NCBI GenBank assembly: GCA_030642545.1
Contig: DAOWNP010000008.1
Coordinates: forward strand, 1 to 18,424
DNA from: Desulfobacteraceae bacterium
GTDB taxonomy: Bacteria > Desulfobacterota > Desulfobacteria > Desulfobacterales > DAOWNP01
Direction of reading: 5' to 3'
DNA length: 18,424 bases
Shown in pieces: positions 1 through 8,256 of the stretch. The notes beneath the pieces were generated by a model. It ran no database searches. It saw only the letters and a program-made list of their open reading frames with translations, and was not told where the DNA came from. How positions within the stretch are numbered: the first letter of the stretch is position 1; each line of letters starts with the position of its first letter. The position numbers and the translations under genes were made by a program.

Positions 1-802
1 TCCTTTTGTTTTTTTACTGTAACATCATCTATTGAGATTCTCACAGCCTTTTTTGGTTCTTCATATGGTACAGGATTTTTAAGCATGTCTTCAACATCAA
101 AATCCTCATTCAAACTTTCTGCTGCCTTGACAATTTTTTCCCGGGGAATAGTAACTATTTTGTTGTCAGTATATTCACCTTTTTCTACCTTATACATACC
201 CTCTTCGGTAAACCCGCAAAGTGGTAGAATCTGTGCTGTTTTTTCAGCAATTTTATGGATTATTGCATATCCTTCTTTTTTTGTATTGTCTTTTAATGTT
301 CAAGGTGGTGTTCCTCCCTCTTCTTGATGTCGAATCCTATTCAGCATGTTAGTCGTTTAGCGGTATGTCATTATTGTATTACCACATATAAAGGCTATTT
401 CTTTGAAACCTTTAGTTTTGTGGTATTCGTTGTGCTTTATGCAGGGAAATAGATCACCAGCAGTATTATATTTTATATTGTTTACGATTTGATATGTAGT
501 GAATGAGAACCTGCCAACTTCACCGTCAACCTTATAGAGACTATTATTTTCTATGATTTCGCATTCTAAGGCATTTACGTAGGCTTTTTTTTTGAGGTTT
601 CAGTAAAGTGTACTAACATCGCATCCCGAATAGCTGGATAATTTAACTAAAGCAAGTTTTTTTCAACCTGATCAATACAGGTACTTGCCTTATCGTTTAT
701 AACTACACTAAAATTGCCATCTGCGTTTTTCTGTGGATTATCTTGAACTACTTCATCTGTCTCTACAATACGAATTGATACTTCAATTTTTATATTTGCC
801 AT
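1..802 (-). pseudogene. Decayed IS transposase gene, 3' end beyond the window
   Basis: Read on the minus strand, an ATG at 802-800, preceded by an AAAGG-type ribosome site, opens with MANIKIEVSIRIVETDE. The frame is lost in the 7-base A run (plus-strand T run 657-663); one missing base would restore it. The continuing frame has stops at 602-600 (TGA), 359-357 (TAA) and 302-300 (TGA). Between the stops the protein stays coherent, including VDGEVGRFSF, NRIRHQEEGGTP and, near the window edge, VRISIDDVTVKKQK. The last TGA sits where an Arg codon (CGA to TGA) would suit the context. I read this as the N-terminal half of a DDE-type transposase, with the IDD stretch possibly carrying the first catalytic Asp. 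The exact IS family is not certain. No terminal inverted repeat could be identified upstream of the ATG. Confidence 0.65.
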
Positions 803-1124
803 GATGATAGTTTACCTTTTATATTAGTTGGTTATAAAATACTATCATACGATAACAAAATATAATTCATTTGTCTCGTGTTATTTACCCAAAATTAAAG
901 CATTTATGCCGGTTTTTTGTTTGCTGAGGATAATTATCTTAATTCATTTTATATTTCTGTCCGCACAGGTCGAAAAAATTTAACATCGGGAATAGATTAA
1001 GCATTTGGATAAAACGACGATACTTTTTTGTGAAATCAAACAAAGTTCATTATATATATCAGAACTACTTTGTATCATTTTTATAATTTATAGTATTAAA
1101 TGAGAAAAAAAGCTATGACTTTTT
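803..1124. other. Intergenic stretch without a gene
   Basis: About 320 AT-rich bases lie between the transposase remnant and the 3' end of the MFS gene. No convincing ORF or RNA gene is visible. It holds a weak bulged stem-loop at 1041-1072 (CAAAG and GTTC arms around an AT loop). Close to the MFS stop there is an A-run/T-run hairpin, listed separately. The left end of the IS element that supplied the pseudogene should lie here, but I cannot define it. Confidence 0.5.
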
Positions 1125-1125
1125 T
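1103..1125 (-). terminator. Possible weak terminator after the MFS gene
   Basis: Just past the MFS stop codon, the minus strand reads a run of A ending in G, a short loop TCATAG, then C and a run of T. The arms pair as AAAAAAG with CTTTTTT and the T run doubles as a U tract. The stem has only one G-C pair, so it is a weak candidate for intrinsic termination. Confidence 0.3.
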
Positions 1126-2345
1126 CAGGGTTTGACCCCAATTACTTTTTCTTTAATTGTATAACAGAGCAATACAGAAAGAAAGGAAGTTATTGTGATA
1201 AAAAGCCAGGCCAGTTGATAATTAATTTTTGCTATAGCTCCAAATATAATCGGACCAAGAACCATCCCTATCCAGGCAATTGTAATGGCCAGGCCTGCAA
1301 CACGTCCAGCAAGCTCAATGCCGCAAAGCTCAACAATAAGGACACCGGCAACCCCTTGAAAACCCAAATAAGAAAATCCTAAAAATACTACTATGGGAAT
1401 AAAAAATAAAACCGGTAAATTTTGCCCCGACAAAAAAATCGTAAATGTACTTACCATGGCCAGCCCGCATATAATTTTCATCACCGGAAGCCTCTTGCCA
1501 GCAAACAATCTATCACTTACAATTCCCCATAAAATTCTTGCAAAACCTCCGCATATCATTGCTATTGCGAAAAAAGAGCCTGCCAAAGCCGGCGTTAAAC
1601 CCAAATCCTCTTTTAAATATAAAATAAAAAAAGTTACTATACTGCTTTGCCCAATACAAAGCATCGTCATTATAAGGCATGTGAGAAGTAAATTTCGATT
1701 TTTCACAAGATCAAGCAATGTTATTTTTTCTGAAGTATTTTTTGCATGTGTGATTTTATTTTTGCCGTCAGGGGTCTCTTTATAAAACAGATAGACTAAA
1801 ATTCCTGTCAAAAAAGAACAGATGCCGGCTGCAAATACAGCAAAATTCCAGGTTCTTACTCCTGCAAGATAAATTAAAAGTATACTTGCAATTGCCCCTC
1901 CTGCTGTAACACCCATTTGACGTATCCCAAAGGCCGTTGCCCTGTTTTTTGCATCAAACCATATTGTAAGGCCTTTTGAGGCAATGGGATTAATCATACC
2001 GTAACTGGCACCCATAAATACAACCAGAATCAGCAGATAAATATAATTACTCACAAAACTTGCCGTAATCATGGCCGTTCCCATCAACATCATACACACA
2101 AGAAGATTTACCTTAACACTCCAGCGATCTACAGATATGCCTGCCGGTATGCTGCAAATAACAGAAAACAGATATAAAGTAGATGTTATGGAACCAAATT
2201 TCATATTATCCAAAGAAAATGCTTCCTTCATAAACGGGGCCAGAGCTCCCCAGGCATATGCGCTAAGAGCAAGCACAACCTGGGCAGCAAAGAGTATCCC
2301 GAGTATGACCCATGCATATTGATTTTGATTATTATCTTCAGTCAT
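1125..2345 (-). CDS. MFS transporter, 12 TM helices
   Basis: This 406-residue protein is almost wholly hydrophobic, with about twelve membrane spans split by a polar central loop (about residues 190-215, KETPDGKNKITHAKN), which is the standard two-by-six MFS layout. Degenerate motif-A loops are visible between TM2 and TM3 (PAGISVDRWSVK) and between TM8 and TM9 (GGFARILWGIVSDRL). It should sit in the inner membrane and move a small solute by ion symport or antiport. The overall look is that of organic-anion carriers such as the oxalate/formate antiporter-like group, but the substrate cannot be read from sequence. The ATG at 2345 has an AAGGA site about 6 bases upstream. The OppF-like ATPase gene ends 61 bases upstream on the same strand, so co-transcription is possible. 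Confidence 0.85.
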   Translation of the reverse strand: MTEDNNQNQYAWVILGILFAAQVVLALSAYAWGALAPFMKEAFSLDNMKFGSITSTLYLFSVICSIPAGISVDRWSVKVNLLVCMMLMGTAMITASFVSNYIYLLILVVFMGASYGMINPIASKGLTIWFDAKNRATAFGIRQMGVTAGGAIASILLIYLAGVRTWNFAVFAAGICSFLTGILVYLFYKETPDGKNKITHAKNTSEKITLLDLVKNRNLLLTCLIMTMLCIGQSSIVTFFILYLKEDLGLTPALAGSFFAIAMICGGFARILWGIVSDRLFAGKRLPVMKIICGLAMVSTFTIFLSGQNLPVLFFIPIVVFLGFSYLGFQGVAGVLIVELCGIELAGRVAGLAITIAWIGMVLGPIIFGAIAKINYQLAWLFITITSFLSVLLCYTIKEKVIGVKP

Positions 2346-2406
2346 ATTATTCCTTTTTATAAATTTAATAGCCAGTTGGGGTTAAACCTTAATCCTATAC
2401 ACCTGC

Positions 2407-3438
2407 TTAGGAACGTGGATAGCTTTGTGGAAACAATTTGGTCATCGTTCGTAGATGACATGCTGTCTGATGAAATAATCCATCTTTATTAAATATATCA
2501 GTAAGCTCAGGTTCTTTTTTTTCACAAATAGCCATAACTTCTGAACATCTCGTATGAAAACGACATCCAGAAGGAGGAGATGCAGGATTCGGGACATCTC
2601 CCTCTAATACAATAGTTTTATCTGCACAAATATTTGGATCAGGTACAGGTATAGAAGAAATAAGTGCTTTTGTATATGGATGAAGAGGGTTTTTATAAAT
2701 AATATCAGCATGAGCAAATTCAACTATTTTACCAAGATACATTACAGCCACCATATCTGATACATGTTTTACAACAGCAAGATCATGAGCAATAAAAACA
2801 TAAGCTATCTTCATCTCTTTTTGCAAATCCAAAAGCAGATTTAATATTTGAGACTGAATAGATACATCAAGGGCTGACACTGGTTCATCACAAATAATAA
2901 GTTTAGGATTTAAAGCCAGAGCCCTTGCTATTCCAATCCTTTGTCGCTGCCCGCCACTAAATTCATGGGGATAACAGGATAAAACTTTTTTTGAAAGTCC
3001 TACTCTGTTTAAAAGATCTGCTATTTTTGAATCTCTTTTTTTTCCTGACACTGTTTTGTGTATAATAAAAGGTTCTTCTATTATCTGCTTTATAGTATGC
3101 CTCGAATTCAAAGACTCAAAAGGGTCTTGAAATATCATTTGCATATTTTTTCTAATTGCTCTTAAATCTTTCTTAGACAGTTTATTGATATTTTTTTCTA
3201 AAAAAAATATTTCTCCGGAAGTAGGTTTATAAAGTTTAATTAAAGTTCTTGCTAAAGTTGTTTTCCCACAACCTGATTCCCCTACAATCCCCAATGTTTT
3301 TCCAGCTTCCAAACAAAAAGAAACTCCGTCTACAGCATAAACTGCACCTTTTTGTCTGGAAAAAATTCCTCCATAAACAGGAAAATGTTTTTTTAGATTT
3401 TTTACACGAAGAATATAAGAAGATGTACTATTTCCCAT
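2407..3438 (-). CDS. Oligopeptide/dipeptide ABC transporter ATP-binding protein, OppF/DppF class
   Basis: This 343-residue cytoplasmic ATPase has Walker A GESGCGKT at 53-60, signature SGGQ at 161-164 followed by RQRIGIARAL, and Walker B LIICDEP with D184/E185. The H-loop lies in the FIAHDLAVVKH stretch. The C-terminal oligo_HPY region (GDVPNPASPPSGCRFHTRC) with spaced cysteines is typical of OppD/OppF/DppD/DppF-type subunits. The N-terminal stretch LKKHFPVYGG is typical of the F subunit. In Opp/Dpp systems it pairs with a D-type ATPase, two permeases and a binding protein to import peptides or nickel chelates, but none of these is in the window. The gene before it is the RND-associated PII-like gene, over 130 bases and a stem-loop away. 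No clear ribosome site precedes the ATG. It is therefore an orphan, perhaps serving permeases encoded elsewhere. Confidence 0.88.
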   Translation of the reverse strand: MGNSTSSYILRVKNLKKHFPVYGGIFSRQKGAVYAVDGVSFCLEAGKTLGIVGESGCGKTTLARTLIKLYKPTSGEIFFLEKNINKLSKKDLRAIRKNMQMIFQDPFESLNSRHTIKQIIEEPFIIHKTVSGKKRDSKIADLLNRVGLSKKVLSCYPHEFSGGQRQRIGIARALALNPKLIICDEPVSALDVSIQSQILNLLLDLQKEMKIAYVFIAHDLAVVKHVSDMVAVMYLGKIVEFAHADIIYKNPLHPYTKALISSIPVPDPNICADKTIVLEGDVPNPASPPSGCRFHTRCSEVMAICEKKEPELTDIFNKDGLFHQTACHLRTMTKLFPQSYPRS

Positions 3439-3495
3439 TAATCAGATCTTTTTTTGTTTGTATATAAAACTAATAGTGTTTTATCAAAAGTTCCT

Positions 3496-3543
3496 CATCT
3501 AAAAAAACACATAAGTTATATGCGTCAATGTGTTTTTTAGATG
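3496..3543 (-). terminator. Long stem-loop after the RND operon
   Basis: CATCTAAAAAAACACAT (3496-3512) pairs with ATGTGTTTTTTAGATG (3528-3543) across a loop of about 15 bases. The pairing is perfect except for one extra A:T unit in one arm. It lies 30 bases after the stop of the PII-like gene and before the OppF-like gene, so it is well placed to end the RND operon transcript. There is no separate U tract outside the stem, so it could instead be a processing or mRNA-stabilising hairpin or a short mobile remnant. Confidence 0.55.
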
Positions 3544-3573
3544 AAGGACTATATTGTTTCGCTGTGCGGGATT

Positions 3574-3864
3574 CTATATTACCCTTTCAATCGGCCAGCT
3601 AAAAACCTTCATTCCTTTAGAGTCCATCTTTTTATAGAGATTTTGTAATGCTTCTGTAAAAACCGTTTCAATTAAAGACGGAACAGAAGCCATAACAGCA
3701 CAATTATATCCAGGCCAAATAGAGTCATCCATTTTAGGGTCAGATCTCTCTCCTTTACCAAGCACTTTACTCCATCTCGTAAAACCTGTATTACAACATC
3801 CTGATAAAATTTCTACAACCTCTTCATCAAAAGAAGCATCATAGATCAAAAAAAATATTTTCAT
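3574..3864 (-). CDS. Small PII-like, RND-associated protein (PG0541-type)
   Basis: This 96-residue soluble protein begins MKIFFLIYDASFDEEVVEIL, a beta strand followed by an amphipathic helix, and continues through a glycine-rich middle (VLGKGERSDPKMDDSIWPG). It then has a second strand-helix unit ending GMKVFSWPIERVI. This order resembles the small ferredoxin-fold proteins of the PII/CutA superfamily, in which the middle loop corresponds to the T-loop. Genes of this kind are known next to RND efflux genes (PG0541 family transporter-associated proteins). It has adjacent cysteines in SGCCNTG. The ATG lies 15 bases after the RND stop, and the AAGGA ribosome site overlaps that stop (TAAGGA), so translation is probably coupled to the pump. 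It could sense a ligand or metal and act on the RND trimer. The fold assignment is by pattern only and the function is unknown. Confidence 0.65.
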   Translation of the reverse strand: MKIFFLIYDASFDEEVVEILSGCCNTGFTRWSKVLGKGERSDPKMDDSIWPGYNCAVMASVPSLIETVFTEALQNLYKKMDSKGMKVFSWPIERVI

Positions 3865-3879
3865 GGTTTTATTCTTTCC

Positions 3880-6800
3880 TTATGATTTGGATTTTGATAT
3901 TTTCCTGTTTTCAAAAAGATAATATATTGTAGGAATAAGAATCAGAGTTACGACTGTTGAAACAGAGAGCCCTCCAAGCATAGTAATACCTAATGGGTTC
4001 CATGCTTCTGCTCCAACTTTATCTGAAACAGCCATAGGAAGCATTCCAAAAAAGGTTGTAAATGTTGTCATTAAAACCGGTCTAAGACGACTTTTACCTG
4101 CTTCTATAACTGCTTCAAAAAGTGGTCTTCCCCGTTTTTGTAAAAGATGGATATAATCTACTAAAACTATTGCATTATTTACCACTATACCCATGAGCAT
4201 AATAATACCCATAAAAACCATAATTCCTATACTTGTGTTGGTAAAATATAAAATATAAAAAACACCTGTAAAGGCAAAAGGAACTGAAAACATAACAATA
4301 AAAGGATCCCGAAGATTTTCAAATAAAGAAGCCATTACCATATAGACAAGAATAATACCCATAATAAGAAGTGTTAACAGGTCAGTAAAAGCCTTTTTCT
4401 GCTCATCTACGTCACCTCCAAAAGCTACTGTAATTCCCGGGGGTGTTCCTATTTCTTTTAATATTTTTTTAACATCTGAGGCAACATCTCCGAGCGATCT
4501 TTTATGTAAGCCTCCTTCAATTTTTACAATCCTTTGCCTGTTTTTTCTTTCAATTTCGATAGGTCCTTTCCCTTCAACAATATGGGATACAGTTCCAAGC
4601 CTAATCATTCTTCCATCAGGTGTAAAAACAGGTACAGTGGCAAGATTTGATAATTTATTTTTATCTTTTGTGCTTAATCTGGTAAAAATATCGAAGTTTT
4701 CTCCACCATCCCTGTATTTTGTAGCTTCTATCCCATAAAAATAATTTCTTAAGGTGCCGGCTATTATAGCTACATTAAGTCCTAAATCAGCTGCTTTTTT
4801 CCTGTCTATTTCAACCCACAATTCAGGTCTTAAATCTTTTTGAGTTAAATCTACATCAACAAGCCCTTCAATCGTTTTCATTTTTTCCATTAATTTACGG
4901 GCATATTCAATATTTTCATCAATATTATACCCCTGGATTTCAAGAGATATAGGTTTTCCTCCTCCGAGTAAAGCACCGGTAATTGCACTGCGTGCTCTAA
5001 CTTTCATGTTTGTTATTCCTGGTATTTTAGCAACTTTACCTCTTAAAACAGCTGCAATTTCCTTAGCTGATCTTGTGCGTTTATCTCTATTTACCAATTT
5101 CAAACTTACGCTTCCTACATTCGATCCTCTTTCAAAACCCAGTGCTGCTCCAAAACCCTGTTTTGATTCGCCGTCAATTGCATACGAGGCTCTCAGTTCT
5201 TCAGGTTTTACAACTTCATTTATTGAATCCAATATAGAATTTACAACCCTGTTTGTTTCCTCAAGACGAGTTCCTTCAGCAAGACGAAAAGATACAGCAA
5301 GATCACCAGTATCTACTACAGGAAACAAGCTTGTAGAGATAAATGGAATTAATGAAATACTGCTTAAAAAAATTATAATTGAAATAAAGATGACATTAAA
5401 TTTATGATTAAGAGCCCATTTCAAGATCTGTTGATATCTGTTTTCGAGCAGTTCAAAGCTGGTTTCAGTATAAGCATATAATTTACCAAGAGTAGTTTTT
5501 CGATTTCTTAACTCTTTTGGAGTTGCTGTAACCCACTTAGAAATCAACATAGGAGTTAGCATTAGAGCTGTTAACAAAGAAGATACAAGAGTTACAACAA
5601 TAACAAAACCAAGTTGCTTGAACATGATTCCGGCAAGCCCGGTTACAAACATCAAAGGTAAAAAAACAACTATAGTTGTTGCTGTAGATGCCGTAATAGC
5701 AAGCCCCATCTCATTAGCACCAAATATTGCCGAAGCTGTTATCCTCCCACCTCTTTCTATATGTCTTGTAATATTTTCAAGAACCACAATACCATTATCA
5801 ACAACCATGCCAGATGCTATGGCAAGAGCCATAAGAGAAATAAGATTTATTGTAAAATCAAGCATATAAAGAAAAATAAAAGCAATAATTAATGAAGTAG
5901 GTATCATTATTACAATTATAAAAATAGTTCTAATTCTTCTTAAAAAAATGGCGGTAACTAAAATAACAAATAAAATCCCTGTAAACATAGTAGCCTTAAG
6001 ATTGTTTACTGAATCTAAAATATTTTCAGAATTATCCATTATTATTTTAATACGAATATCAGCAGGGAGTTCTTTTTGTATTTTTTTAAGTTTTTTCTTA
6101 ACTTTCTCTAATACTTCAATTGTGTTTTTGCCTGTCTGCTTTTGAAGAATCATTACGAGTGCCGGTTTTCCGTCACCCCATCCATTAAGCATCTGGGTTT
6201 CAAAATCATCTTCTACTGATGCTACATCTTTTAAATAAACAGGTCGTTTTTTAAAATACCCTATGGTTGTATTTTTTATTTCATCTATAGATTTAAATCT
6301 TGCCGGAATCCGGACAAAATAATCTTTTTGTCCGGATTTAATATTTCCAGCAGGAACATTAATATTTTCAAAAGCAAGAATTTTATTTATATTGGGAAGA
6401 GAAAGATTAAAACCTTCAACCCTGTCTTTATCAAAATACACATTTATTCTACGACGTATTCCTCCGTATATCATAACTGTTCCAACACCTGGAATTCTTT
6501 TTAATGCATCGCTTATTTTTTTTTCTCCCAAATGATATAATACAGGCCAGCTTTTATTACAGGTAACAGAAAAAAACATAATTGGTGCTGTAGAACTGCT
6601 GAATTTAAAAAGTACAGGTGGTTCTGCATCTTTTGGCAGATCTTTTTTAGCAAATTCCAACCTGTCTCTTATATCGTTTGTTGCAACATCAAGCTCACTG
6701 CCCCAGTCAAATTTACACGATACAATAGAAAGATTATCAAGTGATTTTGAGGTTAAAGTATCAAGATTATTTACGCTGTTTACCTGGTCTTCTATCGTTT

Positions 6801-6993
6801 CTGTAACTTCTGATTCAACATCAGAAGCACTTGCTCCCGGCCACATTGTTAATATGGAAATTACAGGTGGAGATATCTCAGGAAACATATCAACATTTAT
6901 CATTCTTGTTGAATAAAGGCCTATCATTCCCAGTGCCAGAAACAACATAAGTGTTGTTACAGGTTGTTTTACAGAAAAAGATGGTAAGCTCAT
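3880..6993 (-). CDS. RND efflux permease (AcrB/HAE-like inner-membrane pump subunit)
   Basis: At 1037 residues it has the normal length of an AcrB-type RND pump. TM1 follows the short cytoplasmic start (VKQPVTTLMLFLALGMIGLYS), then the porter entry stretch MFPEISPPV, then a large periplasmic loop, TM2-6, a second large loop, and TM8-12. The TM4 motif GMVVDNGIVVLEN carries D399 and N400 where AcrB has the Asp407/Asp408 pair. The TM10 motif GIVVNNAIVLVDY has N939/N940 in the region of AcrB Lys940. The later RLRPVLMTT stretch is kept. It would use the proton gradient to drive solute to the adaptor and outer-membrane factor encoded upstream. The ATG directly follows the adaptor stop codon (TAG then ATG) and the ribosome site GGAGG lies inside the adaptor gene, so the two are translationally coupled. 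The substrate is not evident; the motifs do not match the CusA metal-pump pattern. Confidence 0.93.
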   Translation of the reverse strand: MSLPSFSVKQPVTTLMLFLALGMIGLYSTRMINVDMFPEISPPVISILTMWPGASASDVESEVTETIEDQVNSVNNLDTLTSKSLDNLSIVSCKFDWGSELDVATNDIRDRLEFAKKDLPKDAEPPVLFKFSSSTAPIMFFSVTCNKSWPVLYHLGEKKISDALKRIPGVGTVMIYGGIRRRINVYFDKDRVEGFNLSLPNINKILAFENINVPAGNIKSGQKDYFVRIPARFKSIDEIKNTTIGYFKKRPVYLKDVASVEDDFETQMLNGWGDGKPALVMILQKQTGKNTIEVLEKVKKKLKKIQKELPADIRIKIIMDNSENILDSVNNLKATMFTGILFVILVTAIFLRRIRTIFIIVIMIPTSLIIAFIFLYMLDFTINLISLMALAIASGMVVDNGIVVLENITRHIERGGRITASAIFGANEMGLAITASTATTIVVFLPLMFVTGLAGIMFKQLGFVIVVTLVSSLLTALMLTPMLISKWVTATPKELRNRKTTLGKLYAYTETSFELLENRYQQILKWALNHKFNVIFISIIIFLSSISLIPFISTSLFPVVDTGDLAVSFRLAEGTRLEETNRVVNSILDSINEVVKPEELRASYAIDGESKQGFGAALGFERGSNVGSVSLKLVNRDKRTRSAKEIAAVLRGKVAKIPGITNMKVRARSAITGALLGGGKPISLEIQGYNIDENIEYARKLMEKMKTIEGLVDVDLTQKDLRPELWVEIDRKKAADLGLNVAIIAGTLRNYFYGIEATKYRDGGENFDIFTRLSTKDKNKLSNLATVPVFTPDGRMIRLGTVSHIVEGKGPIEIERKNRQRIVKIEGGLHKRSLGDVASDVKKILKEIGTPPGITVAFGGDVDEQKKAFTDLLTLLIMGIILVYMVMASLFENLRDPFIVMFSVPFAFTGVFYILYFTNTSIGIMVFMGIIMLMGIVVNNAIVLVDYIHLLQKRGRPLFEAVIEAGKSRLRPVLMTTFTTFFGMLPMAVSDKVGAEAWNPLGITMLGGLSVSTVVTLILIPTIYYLFENRKISKSKS

Positions 6994-8187
6994 CTATATT
7001 TCCTCCCCATTAGATGCAGAAATTTTTTGAGCATTTTGAATCTCAACCACAGCTCCTTCATAGAGTCTGTTATGACCACTTATTACCACTGATAAACCAG
7101 AAGACAATCCATCTATAACCTCTACATAGTTATCCTGGGAAATACCTATTTTAATATTATTTTGTATTGCTTTATTGTTTTTTATTGTAAAAACATAGTA
7201 ATTGCCTGTGGCTGGCAGCCTTAAAATTGCATCTCTATGAATAACAGTTGCCTGGTTTTCGCCAAGTAGTAAATCAACTTTTGCAAACATACCAGGTTTT
7301 AAAACCCTGTTGTCGTTTTTTAAATAAATTTCAAATTCGCCTGTTCTTGTTGCAGGATCAATAGAAGGATTAATAATAGAAATATTTCCGTTAAACGATT
7401 TATTGGGAAAGGAATCAACTCTTATGGTAGCAGTCATTCCCATTTTTATATGTTTAAACTCTTTTTCAGTAACAGTAGCTATAATTTTTAATTTTTTTTC
7501 TTCTGATATTCTTATTATAGGTTGAGCCGGGTTTGACATGGAACCTTCGTCAATATATTTTGCTGAAACATATCCGCTTATGGGTGCTGATATTGTATGA
7601 TTTTTTAAATGAATTTTAAGTTGTTTTACTGTTGCTTTGTATCTTTTTATATTAGCTTTGGCAAGAGTCATGTTTTCACTTGCAGCATCATGTTCAGCTT
7701 CAAGATGATCAAGCTTTTGTCTTGCTATAGCATTTTCTTTATAAAGAATATTTAACCTGACAAAATCTTTTTCAAGAACTTTTTTTTTTGTATATGCCTG
7801 TTTAAGACCAACTGCAGCAGATTCTACTCCAGCTTCAGCCTCTTCTATTTTTGCAATAACTGTTTCATTTTCAAGACTTGCTATAAGATCTCCTTTTTTT
7901 AAATAATCACCCTTATCAACATAAATTTGTTTTATTATTTCTCCAGGAACCTTTGAAAAAACATTTACCTGTTTCCATGCACAAATATTTCCTGTTAAAT
8001 GCAAAATCCATTTAAGATTTTTTACCTTGGATTTTTCTACATAAACCATTATTTTTTCATTGGTTTTAACAGATTTTATCTTTTGAGTTTTAAATTTATA
8101 TATATTGAAAACTGCAAAACTTCCAAAGGCAATTATTACCATTAAAACTATTAATTTCCCTTTGTTTTTTTGTTTTTTTGTTTCCAT
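6994..8187 (-). CDS. RND periplasmic adaptor (HlyD/MFP family)
   Basis: This 397-residue membrane-fusion protein has an uncleaved N-terminal anchor at about residues 11-28 (LIVLMVIIAFGSFAVF). A lipoyl-like half follows (GEIIKQIYVDKGDYLKKGDLIASL), then a helical coiled-coil hairpin rich in Glu/Ala/Lys (about 105-195). The second lipoyl half is HTISAPISGYVSAKYIDEG. The beta-barrel stretch carries RTGEFEIYLKN and LKPGMFAKVDLLLG, both typical of the family, and a membrane-proximal domain ends the protein. There is no lipobox. It links the RND trimer to the outer-membrane factor across the periplasm. The ATG has a strong GAGGAG site about 6 bases upstream and the gene starts about 70 bases after the outer-membrane factor gene. 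Its stop abuts the RND start. Confidence 0.92.
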   Translation of the reverse strand: METKKQKNKGKLIVLMVIIAFGSFAVFNIYKFKTQKIKSVKTNEKIMVYVEKSKVKNLKWILHLTGNICAWKQVNVFSKVPGEIIKQIYVDKGDYLKKGDLIASLENETVIAKIEEAEAGVESAAVGLKQAYTKKKVLEKDFVRLNILYKENAIARQKLDHLEAEHDAASENMTLAKANIKRYKATVKQLKIHLKNHTISAPISGYVSAKYIDEGSMSNPAQPIIRISEEKKLKIIATVTEKEFKHIKMGMTATIRVDSFPNKSFNGNISIINPSIDPATRTGEFEIYLKNDNRVLKPGMFAKVDLLLGENQATVIHRDAILRLPATGNYYVFTIKNNKAIQNNIKIGISQDNYVEVIDGLSSGLSVVISGHNRLYEGAVVEIQNAQKISASNGEEI

Positions 8188-8256
8188 ACTTATCTCCTCA
8201 AACGTTGTTTTTAGTTTATAATAGCTGCTTTTATATATTTCTGAAACGTATACTTT

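Noticed and set aside
1..802. TGA recoding (selenocysteine or alternative code) in the first gene
   Set aside because: The same reading frame also has a TAA and needs a frameshift, so simple gene decay explains it better.
3439..3573. Remnant of a missing OppD gene before the OppF-like gene
   Set aside because: The minus-strand frame leading into the ATG has only about 18 open codons with no ABC ATPase features.
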